Numbered from the stretch's first letter, positions 14,950 to 24,476 are shown. The stretch: DNA of 64,000 nucleotides from an uncultured Eubacterium sp. (GCA_934320655.1 CAKRFN010000006.1:84284-148283), one strand, 5' to 3'. Program-made: numbers and translations. The notes: a model not told the origin generated them from the sequence alone.

Positions 14950-15897
14950 ATGAACTATAACTTAGCGCCGATGGAAGGAATTACTACCTATATTTATAGA
15001 ACCACCTATGCGAAATATTACGGTGGGATCGACCGCTACTACACACCTTTTCTCGCCAGTATGCATCTGTCTACACGCGAGAAAAATGAGGTGCTGCCGG
15101 AGCACAACGCCGGTATCACCGTGATCCCACAGATTCTGTCCAACCGTGCAGACGAGTTTCTGGAGATCACACAGGCATTGCATTTCTACGGCTATGACAC
15201 GGTCAATCTGAATCTCGGCTGTCCGTCCGGCACGGTCGTCTCCAAACACCGCGGCGCGGGTTTTCTGGCTGTTCCAGACGAGCTGGACCGGTTTCTGGAT
15301 CAGATCTTTTCTTCCTGTCCGCTGAAAATATCGATAAAAACGCGCATCGGCATCAGCGATGAGTCTGAGTGGGAAACTATTTTGCGCGTGTATGAAAAAT
15401 ATCCAGTCGACGAACTGATCATCCACACGCGCCTGCAAAAGGATTTTTACAAATTGCCGACGAGACCGCACACATATCTCGCTGCAAAGCGGCTGGGCAT
15501 CCCGCTCTGCTACAACGGCGATGTCAACTCCCCTGCGGCATTGCAGCATGTCCTGTCCGTCGATCCGTCCATCGACCGGATCATGATCGGGCGCGGCATC
15601 ATCGCCAATCCGGAGCTGATCGAGGCGCTGCACGGTAAGCCGTCCTGCGATAAAGACCGGCTGCAAAGCTTTCTGTCCGATATCTGTGACCGCTACATTA
15701 CGGAGATGGGCGGCGGCGACCGGAATACACTCTACAAGCTCAAAGAACTGTGGGTTTACATGGGCGGTCTCTTTCCGGATGCGGACAAATATATCAAGCG
15801 CATCAAAAAAGCAAATCGCCTGACAGAATATCACGCAGCGGTAGATGCACTGATGCGCGAAAAACCTTTACAAACCGATACTTTTAGCGTATACTAA
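14950..15897 (+). CDS. tRNA-dihydrouridine synthase family protein
   Basis: A 315-residue flavoenzyme that reduces uridine to dihydrouridine in tRNA D-loops. Family marks: APMEGITTYIYR at the start, LNLGCPSGTVVSKHRGAGF with the catalytic cysteine, KTRIGI, IHTR, YNGDV and the FMN-binding GRGIIANPEL. It starts at ATG 14950 after CAGGAGG. Length is normal. Monocistronic, divergent from cotJA-cotJB. Confidence 0.9.
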   Translation: MNYNLAPMEGITTYIYRTTYAKYYGGIDRYYTPFLASMHLSTREKNEVLPEHNAGITVIPQILSNRADEFLEITQALHFYGYDTVNLNLGCPSGTVVSKHRGAGFLAVPDELDRFLDQIFSSCPLKISIKTRIGISDESEWETILRVYEKYPVDELIIHTRLQKDFYKLPTRPHTYLAAKRLGIPLCYNGDVNSPAALQHVLSVDPSIDRIMIGRGIIANPELIEALHGKPSCDKDRLQSFLSDICDRYITEMGGGDRNTLYKLKELWVYMGGLFPDADKYIKRIKKANRLTEYHAAVDALMREKPLQTDTFSVY

Positions 15898-16009
15898 GGT
15901 GGTTATGTCCACCACTAACATACACATGTTTTCTACAGACAGACATCACATTTTATTTGTCCGTCAGTGAAATACATAGAAACAGAAACATAGAAAGTAG
16001 GATAACATC

Positions 16010-16585
16010 ATGAGAGAAATGACAGAGATCCGCTGGCACGGCAGAGGCGGACAGGGTGCCAAGACAGCCGCATTGCTGCTGGCTGACGTTGCATTCAACA
16101 TCGGTATGCACGTACAGGGCTTTCCCGAGTACGGTCCCGAGCGTATGGGTGCTCCTATCACTGCCTACGACCGGATCAGCACAAAAGAGATCCGCGTACA
16201 CTCCAACATCTATGATCCCGATTTTGTGGCAGTCGTTGACGACACACTGCTCCACTCGGTAGATGTCACCAAAGGTCTGAAGGAAGACGGCGCGATCCTC
16301 ATCAATTCACAGCGCAAAAAAGAGCAGTTACTGCCTTTATTAAACGGATATAAGGGAAAGGTCTATGTGATCGACGCACATCATGTATGCATGCAGACAC
16401 TTGGCAAATACTTCCCGAACACACCGATGCTGGCAGCTATGGTCAAGATATCCGGTGTCATGGAAAAAGAGATCTTCCTCAAGGAAATGGAAGGCTCACT
16501 CCAACACAAATTTGCAAGAAAACCGGAAGTTCTGGCAGGCAACCTTGCCGCACTTCGCATGGCATTTGAGGAGGTGCACGAATGA
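16010..16585 (+). CDS. 2-oxoacid:ferredoxin oxidoreductase, gamma subunit
   Basis: A 191-residue protein beginning MREMTEIRWHGRGGQGAKTAALLLADVAF, the gamma-subunit fingerprint (RWHGRGGQG), with EYGPERMGAPITAYDRIS following. It is the first gene of a gamma-delta-alpha-beta operon for pyruvate or branched-chain 2-oxoacid oxidation to acyl-CoA with ferredoxin reduction. It overlaps the delta gene by 4 bp. The split four-subunit form differs from the single-chain PFOR common in clostridia; the substrate (pyruvate or ketoisovalerate) cannot be fixed by eye. Confidence 0.9.
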   Translation: MREMTEIRWHGRGGQGAKTAALLLADVAFNIGMHVQGFPEYGPERMGAPITAYDRISTKEIRVHSNIYDPDFVAVVDDTLLHSVDVTKGLKEDGAILINSQRKKEQLLPLLNGYKGKVYVIDAHHVCMQTLGKYFPNTPMLAAMVKISGVMEKEIFLKEMEGSLQHKFARKPEVLAGNLAALRMAFEEVHE

Positions 16586-16899
16586 GTAATCTGAAACAAC
16601 ATGAACGCGCCGAATTTATCAACGAGATGACTCCGTGGCACCAGCTCACGGACGGTTTGCAGATCTATGAGCCTGCGACCTCCAGACAGTTTTTTACCGG
16701 TGAGTGGCGCACGAGTACACCGGTATGGGACACCGCCAAATGTAAACAGTGTTTATTGTGCGTGCCCTACTGCCCGGACAGCTCGATCCCTGTCGAAAAC
16801 GAAAAACGTCAGGACTTCGACCTGAACCACTGCAAGGGCTGCGGCATCTGTGCAAAAGCCTGTCCTTTTCAGGCAATTTCTATGAAGGAGGGCAAATAA
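16582..16899 (+). CDS. 2-oxoacid:ferredoxin oxidoreductase, delta subunit (2x[4Fe-4S])
   Basis: A 105-residue ferredoxin-like subunit with two 4Fe-4S binding motifs, CKQCLLCVPYCP and CKGCGICAKACP, at about residues 53-95. The N-terminal half (TPWHQLTDGLQIYEPATSRQFFTGEWRTSTPVWD) is typical of PorD/VorD. It overlaps the gamma gene (ATGA) and lies just before alpha. It passes electrons from the TPP site to external ferredoxin. Confidence 0.92.
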   Translation: MSNLKQHERAEFINEMTPWHQLTDGLQIYEPATSRQFFTGEWRTSTPVWDTAKCKQCLLCVPYCPDSSIPVENEKRQDFDLNHCKGCGICAKACPFQAISMKEGK

Positions 16900-16900
16900 T

Positions 16901-18082
16901 ATGTTAAAAACACGTATGTCCGGAAATGAAGCCGTGGCACATGCGATCAAACAGATCAATCCCGATGTCATGCCCGCATTTCCGATCACTCCCTCTACGG
17001 AGATCCCGCAGTTTGTCGCCGGTATGATCGCCAACGGGGAGATCGATACTGAATTTATCCCGGTCGAGAGCGAACACAGCTCGATGAGTGCCGCGATCGG
17101 ATCATCCGCAGCCGGTGCCCGTACACTGACCGCTACTTCCTCCTGTGGACTCGCATTCATGTGGGAGGTATTATATGTCGCAGCATCCAACCGCCTGCCG
17201 ATCGCGATGGCTGTCGTCAACCGCGGTCTGACCGGCCCTTTGAATATCAATGCCGAGCATTCCGACAGCATGGGCGCGCGTGATTCGGGCTGGTTACAGA
17301 TCTACGCTGAAAACAATCAGGAGGTTTACGATAACTTTTTACAGGCTTACCGCATCGCAGAGCATCCCGATGTCAAGCTGCCGATCATGATCTGTCAGGA
17401 CGGCTTTATCACAAGCCATGCCGTTGAAAATATTACCCTGTGGGATGACGCAGCGATGAAAAAATTTGTCGGTACATACGAGCCGGATCACTATCTGCTC
17501 AATGCCGATGAACCGATGGCTGTCGGTCCTTATGCCGCCTCCAACTACTGTATGGAAGCGAAAAAAGCACAGACCGAAGCGATGAAACGTGCGAAAAAGG
17601 TCATTTTGGATGTCGCAAAGGAATTCGAGTCGCTGACCGGACAATCCTACGGCTTCTTTGAGGGATACCGCCTGGACGATGCGGAATACGCAGTCGTTGC
17701 GATCGGTTCCGTCTGTGGTACAGCCAAGGATGCAGTCGATGCCATGCGTGAGCGCGGTCTGCGCGCCGGACTGTTAAAGATCCGCGTGTTCCGCCCGTTC
17801 CCCGCAGAGGAGATCGCAAATGCATTGAAGGGCTGCCGTGCGATCGCTATCATGGATCGTTCCGAAGGCTACAATGCTGTGGGCGGACCGCTCGGCGCAG
17901 AAGTGACCGCGGCACTGTATCGTGCAAAATCACATGCAGAGGTCATCAACATCATGTACGGTCTGTCCGGACGCGATGTGCGTGTCGAAGATATCGAGCA
18001 GTTATTTGACAATCTGGTAAAACTCGGTGACGGCGAACAGGTTTACGACGAGACCTGCCCGTATCTGGGTCTGAGAGAGTAG
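16901..18082 (+). CDS. 2-oxoacid:ferredoxin oxidoreductase, alpha subunit
   Basis: A 393-residue subunit starting MLKTRMSGNEAVAHAIKQINPDVMPAFPITPSTEIPQFV. The FPITPSTEI and ESEHSSMSAAIGSSAAGART motifs belong to the pyrimidine-binding domain, and the C-terminal domain (RVFRPFPAEEIANAL, VMDRSEGYNAVGGPLG-like stretch) is typical of PorA. It shares an operon with gamma, delta and beta with 1-7 bp gaps. Confidence 0.92.
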   Translation: MLKTRMSGNEAVAHAIKQINPDVMPAFPITPSTEIPQFVAGMIANGEIDTEFIPVESEHSSMSAAIGSSAAGARTLTATSSCGLAFMWEVLYVAASNRLPIAMAVVNRGLTGPLNINAEHSDSMGARDSGWLQIYAENNQEVYDNFLQAYRIAEHPDVKLPIMICQDGFITSHAVENITLWDDAAMKKFVGTYEPDHYLLNADEPMAVGPYAASNYCMEAKKAQTEAMKRAKKVILDVAKEFESLTGQSYGFFEGYRLDDAEYAVVAIGSVCGTAKDAVDAMRERGLRAGLLKIRVFRPFPAEEIANALKGCRAIAIMDRSEGYNAVGGPLGAEVTAALYRAKSHAEVINIMYGLSGRDVRVEDIEQLFDNLVKLGDGEQVYDETCPYLGLRE

Positions 18083-18089
18083 GTGAATC

Positions 18090-19031
18090 ATGGAACAGAA
18101 AGCATTTCATTATAAAGAGATACAGGGGCGGCAGGAACGTCTGGCACCCGGACACCGCATGTGTGCGGGCTGTGGCGGAACGATCGCTGTGCGAAACGTC
18201 TTAAAGGCACTGCACCCCGGAGATAAAGCGGTCATCGGCAATGCCACCGGATGTCTGGAGGTATCTTCCTACATGTATCCGTACACCGCATATGAGGACA
18301 GCTACATCCATAACGCATTCGAGAACGCAGGCGCAACACTTTCCGGTGTGGAAACTGCGTATCATGCGCTGAAAAAGCGTGGAAAGATCAAAGAGGACTA
18401 TAAATTCATCACATTCGGAGGCGATGGCGGCACGTATGACATCGGTCTGCAGTCACTTTCCGGTGCGATGGAGCGCGGACACGATCTTGTCTATGTCTGC
18501 TACGATAACGGTGCTTACATGAATACCGGTATCCAGCGCAGTTCCGCGACTCCGCACTTTGCAGATACGACGACGACACCGAGCGGCTCCCACTCCGACG
18601 GCAAGCCGCAGGGACGCAAGGATCTGGCAGCGATCATCGCCGCACACAATATCCCGTATGTTGCACAGACGACATTTATCGGAAACATGAAGGATCTCTA
18701 CACGAAGTCCGAAAAAGCGATCTACACACCGGGCGCAGCATTTTTGAACATCATGGCTCCCTGCCCGCGTGGCTGGAAGTACGATGCTCCCGATATTATC
18801 GAGATCTGCAAGCTGGGCGTGGAAACCTGTTACTGGCCGTTATTTGAAGTCGTAGATGGAAAATGGATTCTGAACTACGAGCCGAAAAAGAAGCTCCCGC
18901 TTGAGGATTTCCTGAAAAAACAGGGTCGTTTCAAGCACTTATTCAAGCCCGGAAATGAACATCTGATTGAGGCATTCCAGGCTGAGACAGACCGCCGTTG
19001 GGAAGAACTCCTGACTCGCTGTAACGCATAA
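18090..19031 (+). CDS. 2-oxoacid:ferredoxin oxidoreductase, beta subunit (TPP-binding)
   Basis: A 313-residue TPP-binding subunit. The iron-sulfur ligands are in HRMCAGCGG near the N-terminus, NATGC, and a later Cys (VETCYWPL). The TPP motif is GDGGTYDIGLQSLSGAMERGHDLVYVCYDN with NTGIQRSSATP following. With alpha it forms the catalytic core. Last gene of the operon, with a terminator 5 bp after the stop. Confidence 0.92.
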   Translation: MEQKAFHYKEIQGRQERLAPGHRMCAGCGGTIAVRNVLKALHPGDKAVIGNATGCLEVSSYMYPYTAYEDSYIHNAFENAGATLSGVETAYHALKKRGKIKEDYKFITFGGDGGTYDIGLQSLSGAMERGHDLVYVCYDNGAYMNTGIQRSSATPHFADTTTTPSGSHSDGKPQGRKDLAAIIAAHNIPYVAQTTFIGNMKDLYTKSEKAIYTPGAAFLNIMAPCPRGWKYDAPDIIEICKLGVETCYWPLFEVVDGKWILNYEPKKKLPLEDFLKKQGRFKHLFKPGNEHLIEAFQAETDRRWEELLTRCNA

Positions 19032-19035
19032 TTTG

Positions 19036-19064
19036 AGAGGTCTGCACAGGCAGACCTCTTTTAT
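19036..19064 (+). terminator. Terminator of the oxidoreductase operon
   Basis: GAGGTCTGC (19037-19045) pairs with GCAGACCTC (19050-19058) over a 4-nt loop, followed by TTTTATT. Confidence 0.85.
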
Positions 19065-19100
19065 TATTTATTTAGATGAACAGAAAGAAGGTAATCTATT

Positions 19101-19475
19101 ATGAAAACAATCGCTACTACAAAAGCACCTGCTGCAATCGGACCTTACTCACAGGGAAAGATTGTCGGCAATCTCGTCTTTTTCTCCGGTCAGATCGCAC
19201 TCGATCCTGCCACCGGCGAAGTAAACGGCTCCACGATTGAGGAGCAGACCAAATGTATCTGTGAAAATATCGGAGCCCTGCTCGCAGAAGCCGGATGCAC
19301 CTACGACTCTGTCGTAAAGACAACCTGTTTCCTTGCTGAAATGTCTGATTTTGCGGCATTCAACGAAGTATACGGCTCTTATTTTACAAGCAAGCCCGCA
19401 CGCTCCTGCGTCGCAGTCAAGGCACTTCCGAAAAATGTTCTGGCTGAGATCGAGGTCATTGCTGAGTTAGCTTAA
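19101..19475 (+). CDS. ridA: RidA family reactive intermediate deaminase
   Basis: A 124-residue protein of the RidA/YjgF family, which hydrolyses enamine/imine intermediates from PLP enzymes. Motifs: APAAIGPYSQGKIVGNLVFFSGQIALDP, the central GCTYDSVVKTTCFLAEMSDFAAFNEVYGSYF, and the C-terminal arginine region KPARSCVAVKALPKNVLAEIEVIA. AAGAAGG precedes the start. It is separated from the oxidoreductase operon by a terminator. Confidence 0.93.
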   Translation: MKTIATTKAPAAIGPYSQGKIVGNLVFFSGQIALDPATGEVNGSTIEEQTKCICENIGALLAEAGCTYDSVVKTTCFLAEMSDFAAFNEVYGSYFTSKPARSCVAVKALPKNVLAEIEVIAELA

Positions 19476-19482
19476 TTAAAAT

Positions 19483-19520
19483 AAAAAAGATCTGTGCCGC
19501 GGCACAGATCTTTTTTATTT
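19483..19520. terminator. Terminator between ridA and the sugar-binding protein gene
   Basis: AAAAAAGATCTGTGCC (19483-19498) pairs with GGCACAGATCTTTTTT (19501-19516). A and T tracts on both sides make it bidirectional for the convergent genes. Confidence 0.85.
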
Positions 19521-19553
19521 ATGAAATTAGAAACTCACAATCTAATTCAAAGA

Positions 19554-20753
19554 TTAGTCATACAGGTTGGGAGCGATAGAATCATCGTTCATGTTGTCTG
19601 CATTGTACCAATATCCCTCGGTAGGAACATCAGATACTGTCTGACCAGAAGCGATTGCGTACAGAGTGTCGATTGTGGTGATACCCATTGCTAAAGGAGA
19701 CTGGGTAACTGCACCGTACATCTTGCCATCTGTGATAGCGCCCTTGATAACTGAACCAGCATCGAAACCAGCTGCTAATACAGAAGTCTCAGGATCTGTT
19801 CCTAATACGTTCAGGTTCTCGTTAGCAGTTAAGACACCCTCTGCTGCTACCTGGTTAGAACCGAACATACCGATTGTATCTGCCTTGTTCATGATAACGG
19901 AAGCCTCCGTTGCACATAACTCTACAGTTGTCTGAGCGGGTACTGCAACTTCGATGATGATGTCAGCTTCTGCCTCTGCAACGGTCTCAGCCTTTGCATC
20001 GTTTACATACTTGTCATTTCCGATAACTGCTACAGTCTTGCCATCAGCCTTTGCTAACTCAGCGAACTTGTCGATGAATCCAAGACCACGGTTGATAATA
20101 GACTCAGAAGTAGCCTCCTGGTTTACCTCACCGATACGAACCGGAGCGGTAGCTGCAGCGATCTTATCCTTTAAGCCTGCATACAGGTTCTCAGCAGCGG
20201 TAGCACCAGCGCCGTAGTTGTCTGTTGCAACAGTTGAGTATACAGATCCTTCAGGAGCATCCGGAATACCAGAGTCGAAACATACTACAGGGATTCCCTT
20301 ATCCATAGCTGCCTGTAAAGCGTCTAAGCATGCAGACTGGTCACAAGCTGCAAGACCGATACCATCAACACCATCAGCATTGATTGCGTTGTTTAACATA
20401 TTAACCTGATCAGCGATATCTGACTCAGCATTCGGTCCTGTACAGTTGTAAGTAACACCGAGCTTAGCTGCTTCCTGCTCAACACCCTTAACTGCTGCCT
20501 GCCAGTATGATGACTGGTAAGACTTAACGATGATCTCGAAGTGATAATCTCCGCCTGCTGCTGCGTCGTCAGTTGCTGCTGCATCGTCTGTAGCTGCATC
20601 ATCTGCTGCTGCGTCATCTGTTGCTGCTGCATCATCCTTTGTGTCGTCTGCTGCAGGAGCATCTGCGGAAGTATCAGAACTAGAACCGCATCCAACTACC
20701 ATTGTTGCTGCCATTGCTACACACAATAAGCTCGCTAAAACTTTCTTTTTCAT
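19554..20753 (-). CDS. Sugar ABC transporter substrate-binding lipoprotein
   Basis: A 399-residue lipoprotein: signal peptide MKKKVLASLLCVAMAATMVVGCGSS with the lipobox cysteine, then a low-complexity Asp/Ala/Thr linker (repeats like AATDDAAADDAA, residues about 28-68), then a periplasmic-binding domain of the ribose/galactose class (DYHFEIIVKSYQSSYWQAAVKGVEQEAAKLGV, GIGLAACDQSACLDALQAAMDKGIPVVCFDS, VLGTDPETSVLAAGFDAGSVIKGAITDG). It is the last gene of a permease-ATPase-permease-SBP operon, 101 bp after the second permease. The sugar is unknown. Confidence 0.9.
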   Translation of the reverse strand: MKKKVLASLLCVAMAATMVVGCGSSSDTSADAPAADDTKDDAAATDDAAADDAATDDAAATDDAAAGGDYHFEIIVKSYQSSYWQAAVKGVEQEAAKLGVTYNCTGPNAESDIADQVNMLNNAINADGVDGIGLAACDQSACLDALQAAMDKGIPVVCFDSGIPDAPEGSVYSTVATDNYGAGATAAENLYAGLKDKIAAATAPVRIGEVNQEATSESIINRGLGFIDKFAELAKADGKTVAVIGNDKYVNDAKAETVAEAEADIIIEVAVPAQTTVELCATEASVIMNKADTIGMFGSNQVAAEGVLTANENLNVLGTDPETSVLAAGFDAGSVIKGAITDGKMYGAVTQSPLAMGITTIDTLYAIASGQTVSDVPTEGYWYNADNMNDDSIAPNLYD

Positions 20754-20854
20754 TTTTTTGTCCTCCTTTTTGTACCATTGTAGTATGTATATAAAACCGC
20801 TCTGGTCTTATACCAAGTTAAAATGTAATTATGAAATTGTGTTTTCGAGAGAGA

Positions 20855-21832
20855 TTAGTGCGCCTCTGCTCTCTTCTTTTTGATGATATCTACCATAACC
20901 GCACCGATCAATACGAGTCCGGTAATGATCTGCTGCCAGTTCGCCTGCAGTCCGATGTAAGGAAGTCCGGTCTTTAACAGACAGATAACGAATACACCGA
21001 TCAGGGAACCTTCTACGGAACCAGCTCCACCGGTTGCTGATACACCACCGATGATCGCACCGCCGATCGCCTCCAGCTCGAAACCTGCTCCGGTACCGGG
21101 CTGTACAGTCGCGAATACTGCGGAGTATGCAACTGCTGCGAGTGCTGCGAAGAATCCTGAGATTACATACGCCATTACATGATAGAACTTTACGTTTACA
21201 CCGGATAATCTGGTTGCTTCCTTATTACTTCCGATCGCGATCGTGTAACGTCCCATCTTGGTGTGGTTTAACACGAATGCCATGATCGCTACGATGATCA
21301 GCATCCAGAGGAAACCAATCGGAATCTTTGTTCCGCTCGCTGTGGTGATCTTGAAGATACTTCTGAACCATCCGCCATCAGCTCCGGCTGCCGGCCATGA
21401 AATACCGAATCCCTTTGAGAAGATCGATCCGAGACCACGTGTGATCATACAGGTACACAATGTAGTCAAAAACGGCGGCAGCTCCATGATGGCTACGAGC
21501 ACACCATTCAGTAATCCGATCAGGATACCGAGTAAAATCGTTACTAACAGTCCTACTGCTACGGGCATTCCCTTCTGGGTGATCAGATATCCACCGGCAA
21601 GTGAATAACAGATCAGTCCGGTACCGATGGAAAGGTCTACACCGCCGGTAATCAGCGGGAATGTAACACCGATCGACATCAATACAATATAGTAGGAATA
21701 ATCCAGAATACTCATAATTGTTGAGTACTGTCTGAAGTTCTGGCTAATAATACTAAAAAATCCAAATAATACGATGACTACCAGGAGTACGATGAACTTC
21801 TGACTTGTAAAAATAGATGATTTCTTTTTCAT
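20855..21832 (-). CDS. Sugar ABC transporter permease (RbsC type)
   Basis: A 325-residue permease with about nine hydrophobic segments. Family marks include VTFPLITGGVDLSIGTGLICYSLAGGYL and GSNKEATRLSGVNVKFYHVMAYVISGFFAALAAVAYSA, then ELEAIGGAIIGGVSATGGAGSVEGSLIGVF, the typical C-terminal signature of RbsC/MglC. It is homologous to the permease at 23392-24378 in the same operon; the pair may form a heterodimeric channel. Confidence 0.9.
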   Translation of the reverse strand: MKKKSSIFTSQKFIVLLVVIVLFGFFSIISQNFRQYSTIMSILDYSYYIVLMSIGVTFPLITGGVDLSIGTGLICYSLAGGYLITQKGMPVAVGLLVTILLGILIGLLNGVLVAIMELPPFLTTLCTCMITRGLGSIFSKGFGISWPAAGADGGWFRSIFKITTASGTKIPIGFLWMLIIVAIMAFVLNHTKMGRYTIAIGSNKEATRLSGVNVKFYHVMAYVISGFFAALAAVAYSAVFATVQPGTGAGFELEAIGGAIIGGVSATGGAGSVEGSLIGVFVICLLKTGLPYIGLQANWQQIITGLVLIGAVMVDIIKKKRAEAH

Positions 21833-21847
21833 TGTCCTCTCTCCTCC

Positions 21848-23344
21848 TTAACCAATCTCTCGTGTTGCCATATTCATGATAACTTCCTGTGTTGCCTCTT
21901 CGATTCTGACCTCACCGGTCTTTCTGCCTTCACACATTATCACGATACGATCACTCATTCGTAAAATCTCAGTCATTTCTGAGGAGATCATAATGATGGA
22001 CTTTCCTTCGCTTGCCAGCTTGTTCATCAATTTGTAAATCTCGTTTTTCGCTCCGACATCAATACCACGTGTCGGCTCATCGAAGATCAGAATATCACAG
22101 TCATTGATCAGCCATTTTGCGATAACGACCTTCTGCTGGTTACCACCGGACAGGTTGACTACCAACTGATCCACACTCGGTGTCTTTGTCGCAAGTGATT
22201 CTACATATTCCTGAGCGACCTTCTTCTCAGCACGCTTGTTGATGAAAAGTCCTGACATGTAGTTCTGCAGGCATGCCATTGTGGAGTTCTCAGCAACCGT
22301 CTTCTGTACAACGATTCCGTAACGCTTACGGTCCTCAGACAGATATCCGATACCGCACCGAACCGCATCCTGCGGTGAGTTGATCGTTACCTTCTCGCCA
22401 TTGATATAAATATCTCCGCTCTCCTTGGGGTCTGCACCGAAGATCGCACGTGCGGTCTCTGTACGGCCTGCTCCCATCAATCCGGAGAATCCTAAGATCT
22501 CGCCCTTGCGAAGCTCGAAGCTGACATCCTGTACCATTCTGCCTGCGTTCAGATGCTCCACCTTCAATACAACCGGCGCATCTGCGGGAACTGCACTCTG
22601 TGTCTTCGGGTCTTCGTAAATGACACGGCCAACCATCATGTTGATAATATCGTCCTTGGTACACTCGTTTGTGATCAATGTACCTACATATGTACCATCT
22701 CGCATGACTGTTACGCGGTCTGTGATGACCTTGATCTCATCCATACGGTGTGAGATGTATACGATACCGAGATTCTGTTCGCGCAGATCACGGATGATCT
22801 TGAACAGCTCCTCGATCTCTGACTCTGTCAGCGCTGCGGACGGCTCGTCGAAGATAATGACCTTTGCCTCATGGGAGATTGCCTTTGCGATCTCACACAT
22901 CTGCTGCTTGCCGACGGTCAGATCTGACATCGTCTCAGACGGATCAATATCAATATGCAGCTTCTCGAATAACTTTTTTGCTTCCTCATTCATCTTCTTA
23001 TCATCGATCTTGACACCCTTCTTGAACTCGCGACCGATAAAGATGTTCTGTGCTACGGTCAGATGACCGAGCATGTTCAGCTCCTGATGCACAATGACTA
23101 CGCCTGCATCCTGTGCTTCTCTTGTATTATGGAACTCTACTTCTTTTCCTTCAAATGTAATGCTGCCGGAATCCTTTGTGTAGATACCTGTCAGCACCTT
23201 CATCAAAGTAGATTTACCAGCTCCGTTCTCTCCCATCAACGCATGTACTTCGCCGCGTTTTACCTCGAAGTTTACATGATCGAGTGCATGAACACCGGGG
23301 AAAGACTTATCAATATCTTTCATCGTTAAGATTACTTCACCCAT
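21848..23344 (-). CDS. Sugar ABC transporter ATP-binding protein (RbsA/MglA type)
   Basis: A 498-residue tandem ATPase. The first domain has Walker A GENGAGKST and FDEPSAAL; the second has LSGGNQQKVVIAKWL and FDEPTRGIDVG. The degenerate second Walker A (GLMGAGRTE) is usual in this family. It energises uptake of a monosaccharide together with the two flanking permeases. AGGTAAGACA precedes the start. Confidence 0.93.
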   Translation of the reverse strand: MGEVILTMKDIDKSFPGVHALDHVNFEVKRGEVHALMGENGAGKSTLMKVLTGIYTKDSGSITFEGKEVEFHNTREAQDAGVVIVHQELNMLGHLTVAQNIFIGREFKKGVKIDDKKMNEEAKKLFEKLHIDIDPSETMSDLTVGKQQMCEIAKAISHEAKVIIFDEPSAALTESEIEELFKIIRDLREQNLGIVYISHRMDEIKVITDRVTVMRDGTYVGTLITNECTKDDIINMMVGRVIYEDPKTQSAVPADAPVVLKVEHLNAGRMVQDVSFELRKGEILGFSGLMGAGRTETARAIFGADPKESGDIYINGEKVTINSPQDAVRCGIGYLSEDRKRYGIVVQKTVAENSTMACLQNYMSGLFINKRAEKKVAQEYVESLATKTPSVDQLVVNLSGGNQQKVVIAKWLINDCDILIFDEPTRGIDVGAKNEIYKLMNKLASEGKSIIMISSEMTEILRMSDRIVIMCEGRKTGEVRIEEATQEVIMNMATREIG

Positions 23345-23391
23345 TGTCTTACCTTTACCTTTCTGTATGTATCTGCCCTGCTTGCTTGCAA

Positions 23392-24378
23392 TTAGTTCTT
23401 TCTGCGTCTTGCAACTACGTCTGCGTATACCGCTACGATTACGATCAGACCTGTGATGATCAACTGGTAGTTCTTATTGATACCAAGCGCCAGAATACCT
23501 TCCTGTAAAAGTGAGATAATGAATACACCAATGACTGTTCCGCCGATGGACGCCAGACCACCTGCCATGGAAGTTCCACCCATTACACAGCCTGCAATCG
23601 CCTCGTTGTTGTACTGATCGCCGTAACCGGGCTGTACTGTGGTATATGCTCCTACGAAGAAGATCGCTGCGATACCTACTAAGATTCCACAGATCACGTA
23701 TGAGAGCATCTCCCATTTCTTTACATTTACACCTGAAAGGCGAACCGCTTCTTTATTGCTTCCAAGGCTTAAGATATAACGACCTGCCTTTGTGTTATTC
23801 AGAATCATCGAACAGATCACTGCCGCTGCGAGGAAGATCACCAGACCTACCGGGAAGTTTCCTACTTTTACCAGCTTTCTGAACCAGCCAGTTGCCTCTG
23901 CCGCCTGCGGCCAGCTCACTGACTGTGTCTTGGTAAATACGGATGCAAGACCCTTTGCAATGTTCATGCTCGCCATCGATACGATGAATGGCGGCACCGT
24001 CCAGTATGCTACCAGATATCCGTTGAAACATCCGAACACGAATCCTACCAGAATACTGATTACCAGACATACGGCTGTCGGCATTCCGTAGCTCGTCAGG
24101 CAATAGCCTGCGATCAATGCTGCACAGAACATTACCGGTCCGATCGAGAAGTCGATGCCTCCGGTCGCGATAACAAAGGTAACACCCAGTGCTAAAAATC
24201 CTAAAAAGTATGCATAGTTTAATGCGCTCAGGATACGGGGCAGACCCGCAAATCCTTTCGATGTCACGCTAAAGAGTATGTACATAAGGATCAGTACACC
24301 ACATAGCACAATTCTGTTAAATCCGATTTTTTTCACGATTGGATTTTGTTTTATCTTTTCCAATTTTCTTCCTCCCAA
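23392..24378 (-). CDS. Sugar ABC transporter permease (RbsC type), first gene of operon
   Basis: A 328-residue permease with the RbsC-family marks GVTFVIATGGIDFSIGPVMFCAALIAGY, GSNKEAVRLSGVNVKKWEMLSYVICG and NNEAIAGCVMGGTSMAGGLASIGGTVIGVF. It is the promoter-proximal gene. The start MGGRKLEKIKQNPIVKKIG follows a TTGGGAGGAAG region; the internal start LEKI cannot be excluded. Upstream lie three LacI-type operators. Confidence 0.9.
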   Translation of the reverse strand: MGGRKLEKIKQNPIVKKIGFNRIVLCGVLILMYILFSVTSKGFAGLPRILSALNYAYFLGFLALGVTFVIATGGIDFSIGPVMFCAALIAGYCLTSYGMPTAVCLVISILVGFVFGCFNGYLVAYWTVPPFIVSMASMNIAKGLASVFTKTQSVSWPQAAEATGWFRKLVKVGNFPVGLVIFLAAAVICSMILNNTKAGRYILSLGSNKEAVRLSGVNVKKWEMLSYVICGILVGIAAIFFVGAYTTVQPGYGDQYNNEAIAGCVMGGTSMAGGLASIGGTVIGVFIISLLQEGILALGINKNYQLIITGLIVIVAVYADVVARRRKN

Positions 24379-24409
24379 CTAAAGTTTTTTGTGTTGGCGT
24401 AATTTAGGA

Positions 24410-24421
24410 TGAAACGTTTCA
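24410..24421. promoter_or_regulatory. LacI-family operator O1 (perfect palindrome)
   Basis: TGAAACGTTTCA, a perfect 12-bp palindrome with the CG centre typical of LacI/GalR operators. It lies downstream of the -10, about 32 bp before the first permease gene. Confidence 0.75.
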
Positions 24422-24437
24422 CCCTTTGAGTAACCTT

Positions 24438-24466
24438 ATTATCCACCCTAAACGTTTCATTGTCAA
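24438..24466 (-). promoter_or_regulatory. Promoter of the sugar ABC operon
   Basis: On the minus strand TTGACA (24461-24466), a 17-bp spacer and GATAAT (24438-24443). Operator O2 fills the spacer, so repressor binding would block RNA polymerase. Confidence 0.8.
24448..24459. promoter_or_regulatory. LacI-family operator O2 inside the promoter spacer
   Basis: CTAAACGTTTCA, 10 of 12 positions as in O1, placed between -35 and -10; its centre is 38 bp from O1. Confidence 0.7.
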
Positions 24467-24476
24467 TTCTTATGAA

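Noticed and set aside
20541..20729. Cys-rich plus-strand ORF opposite the SBP linker
   Set aside because: It is only the antisense of the Asp/Ala repeat region.
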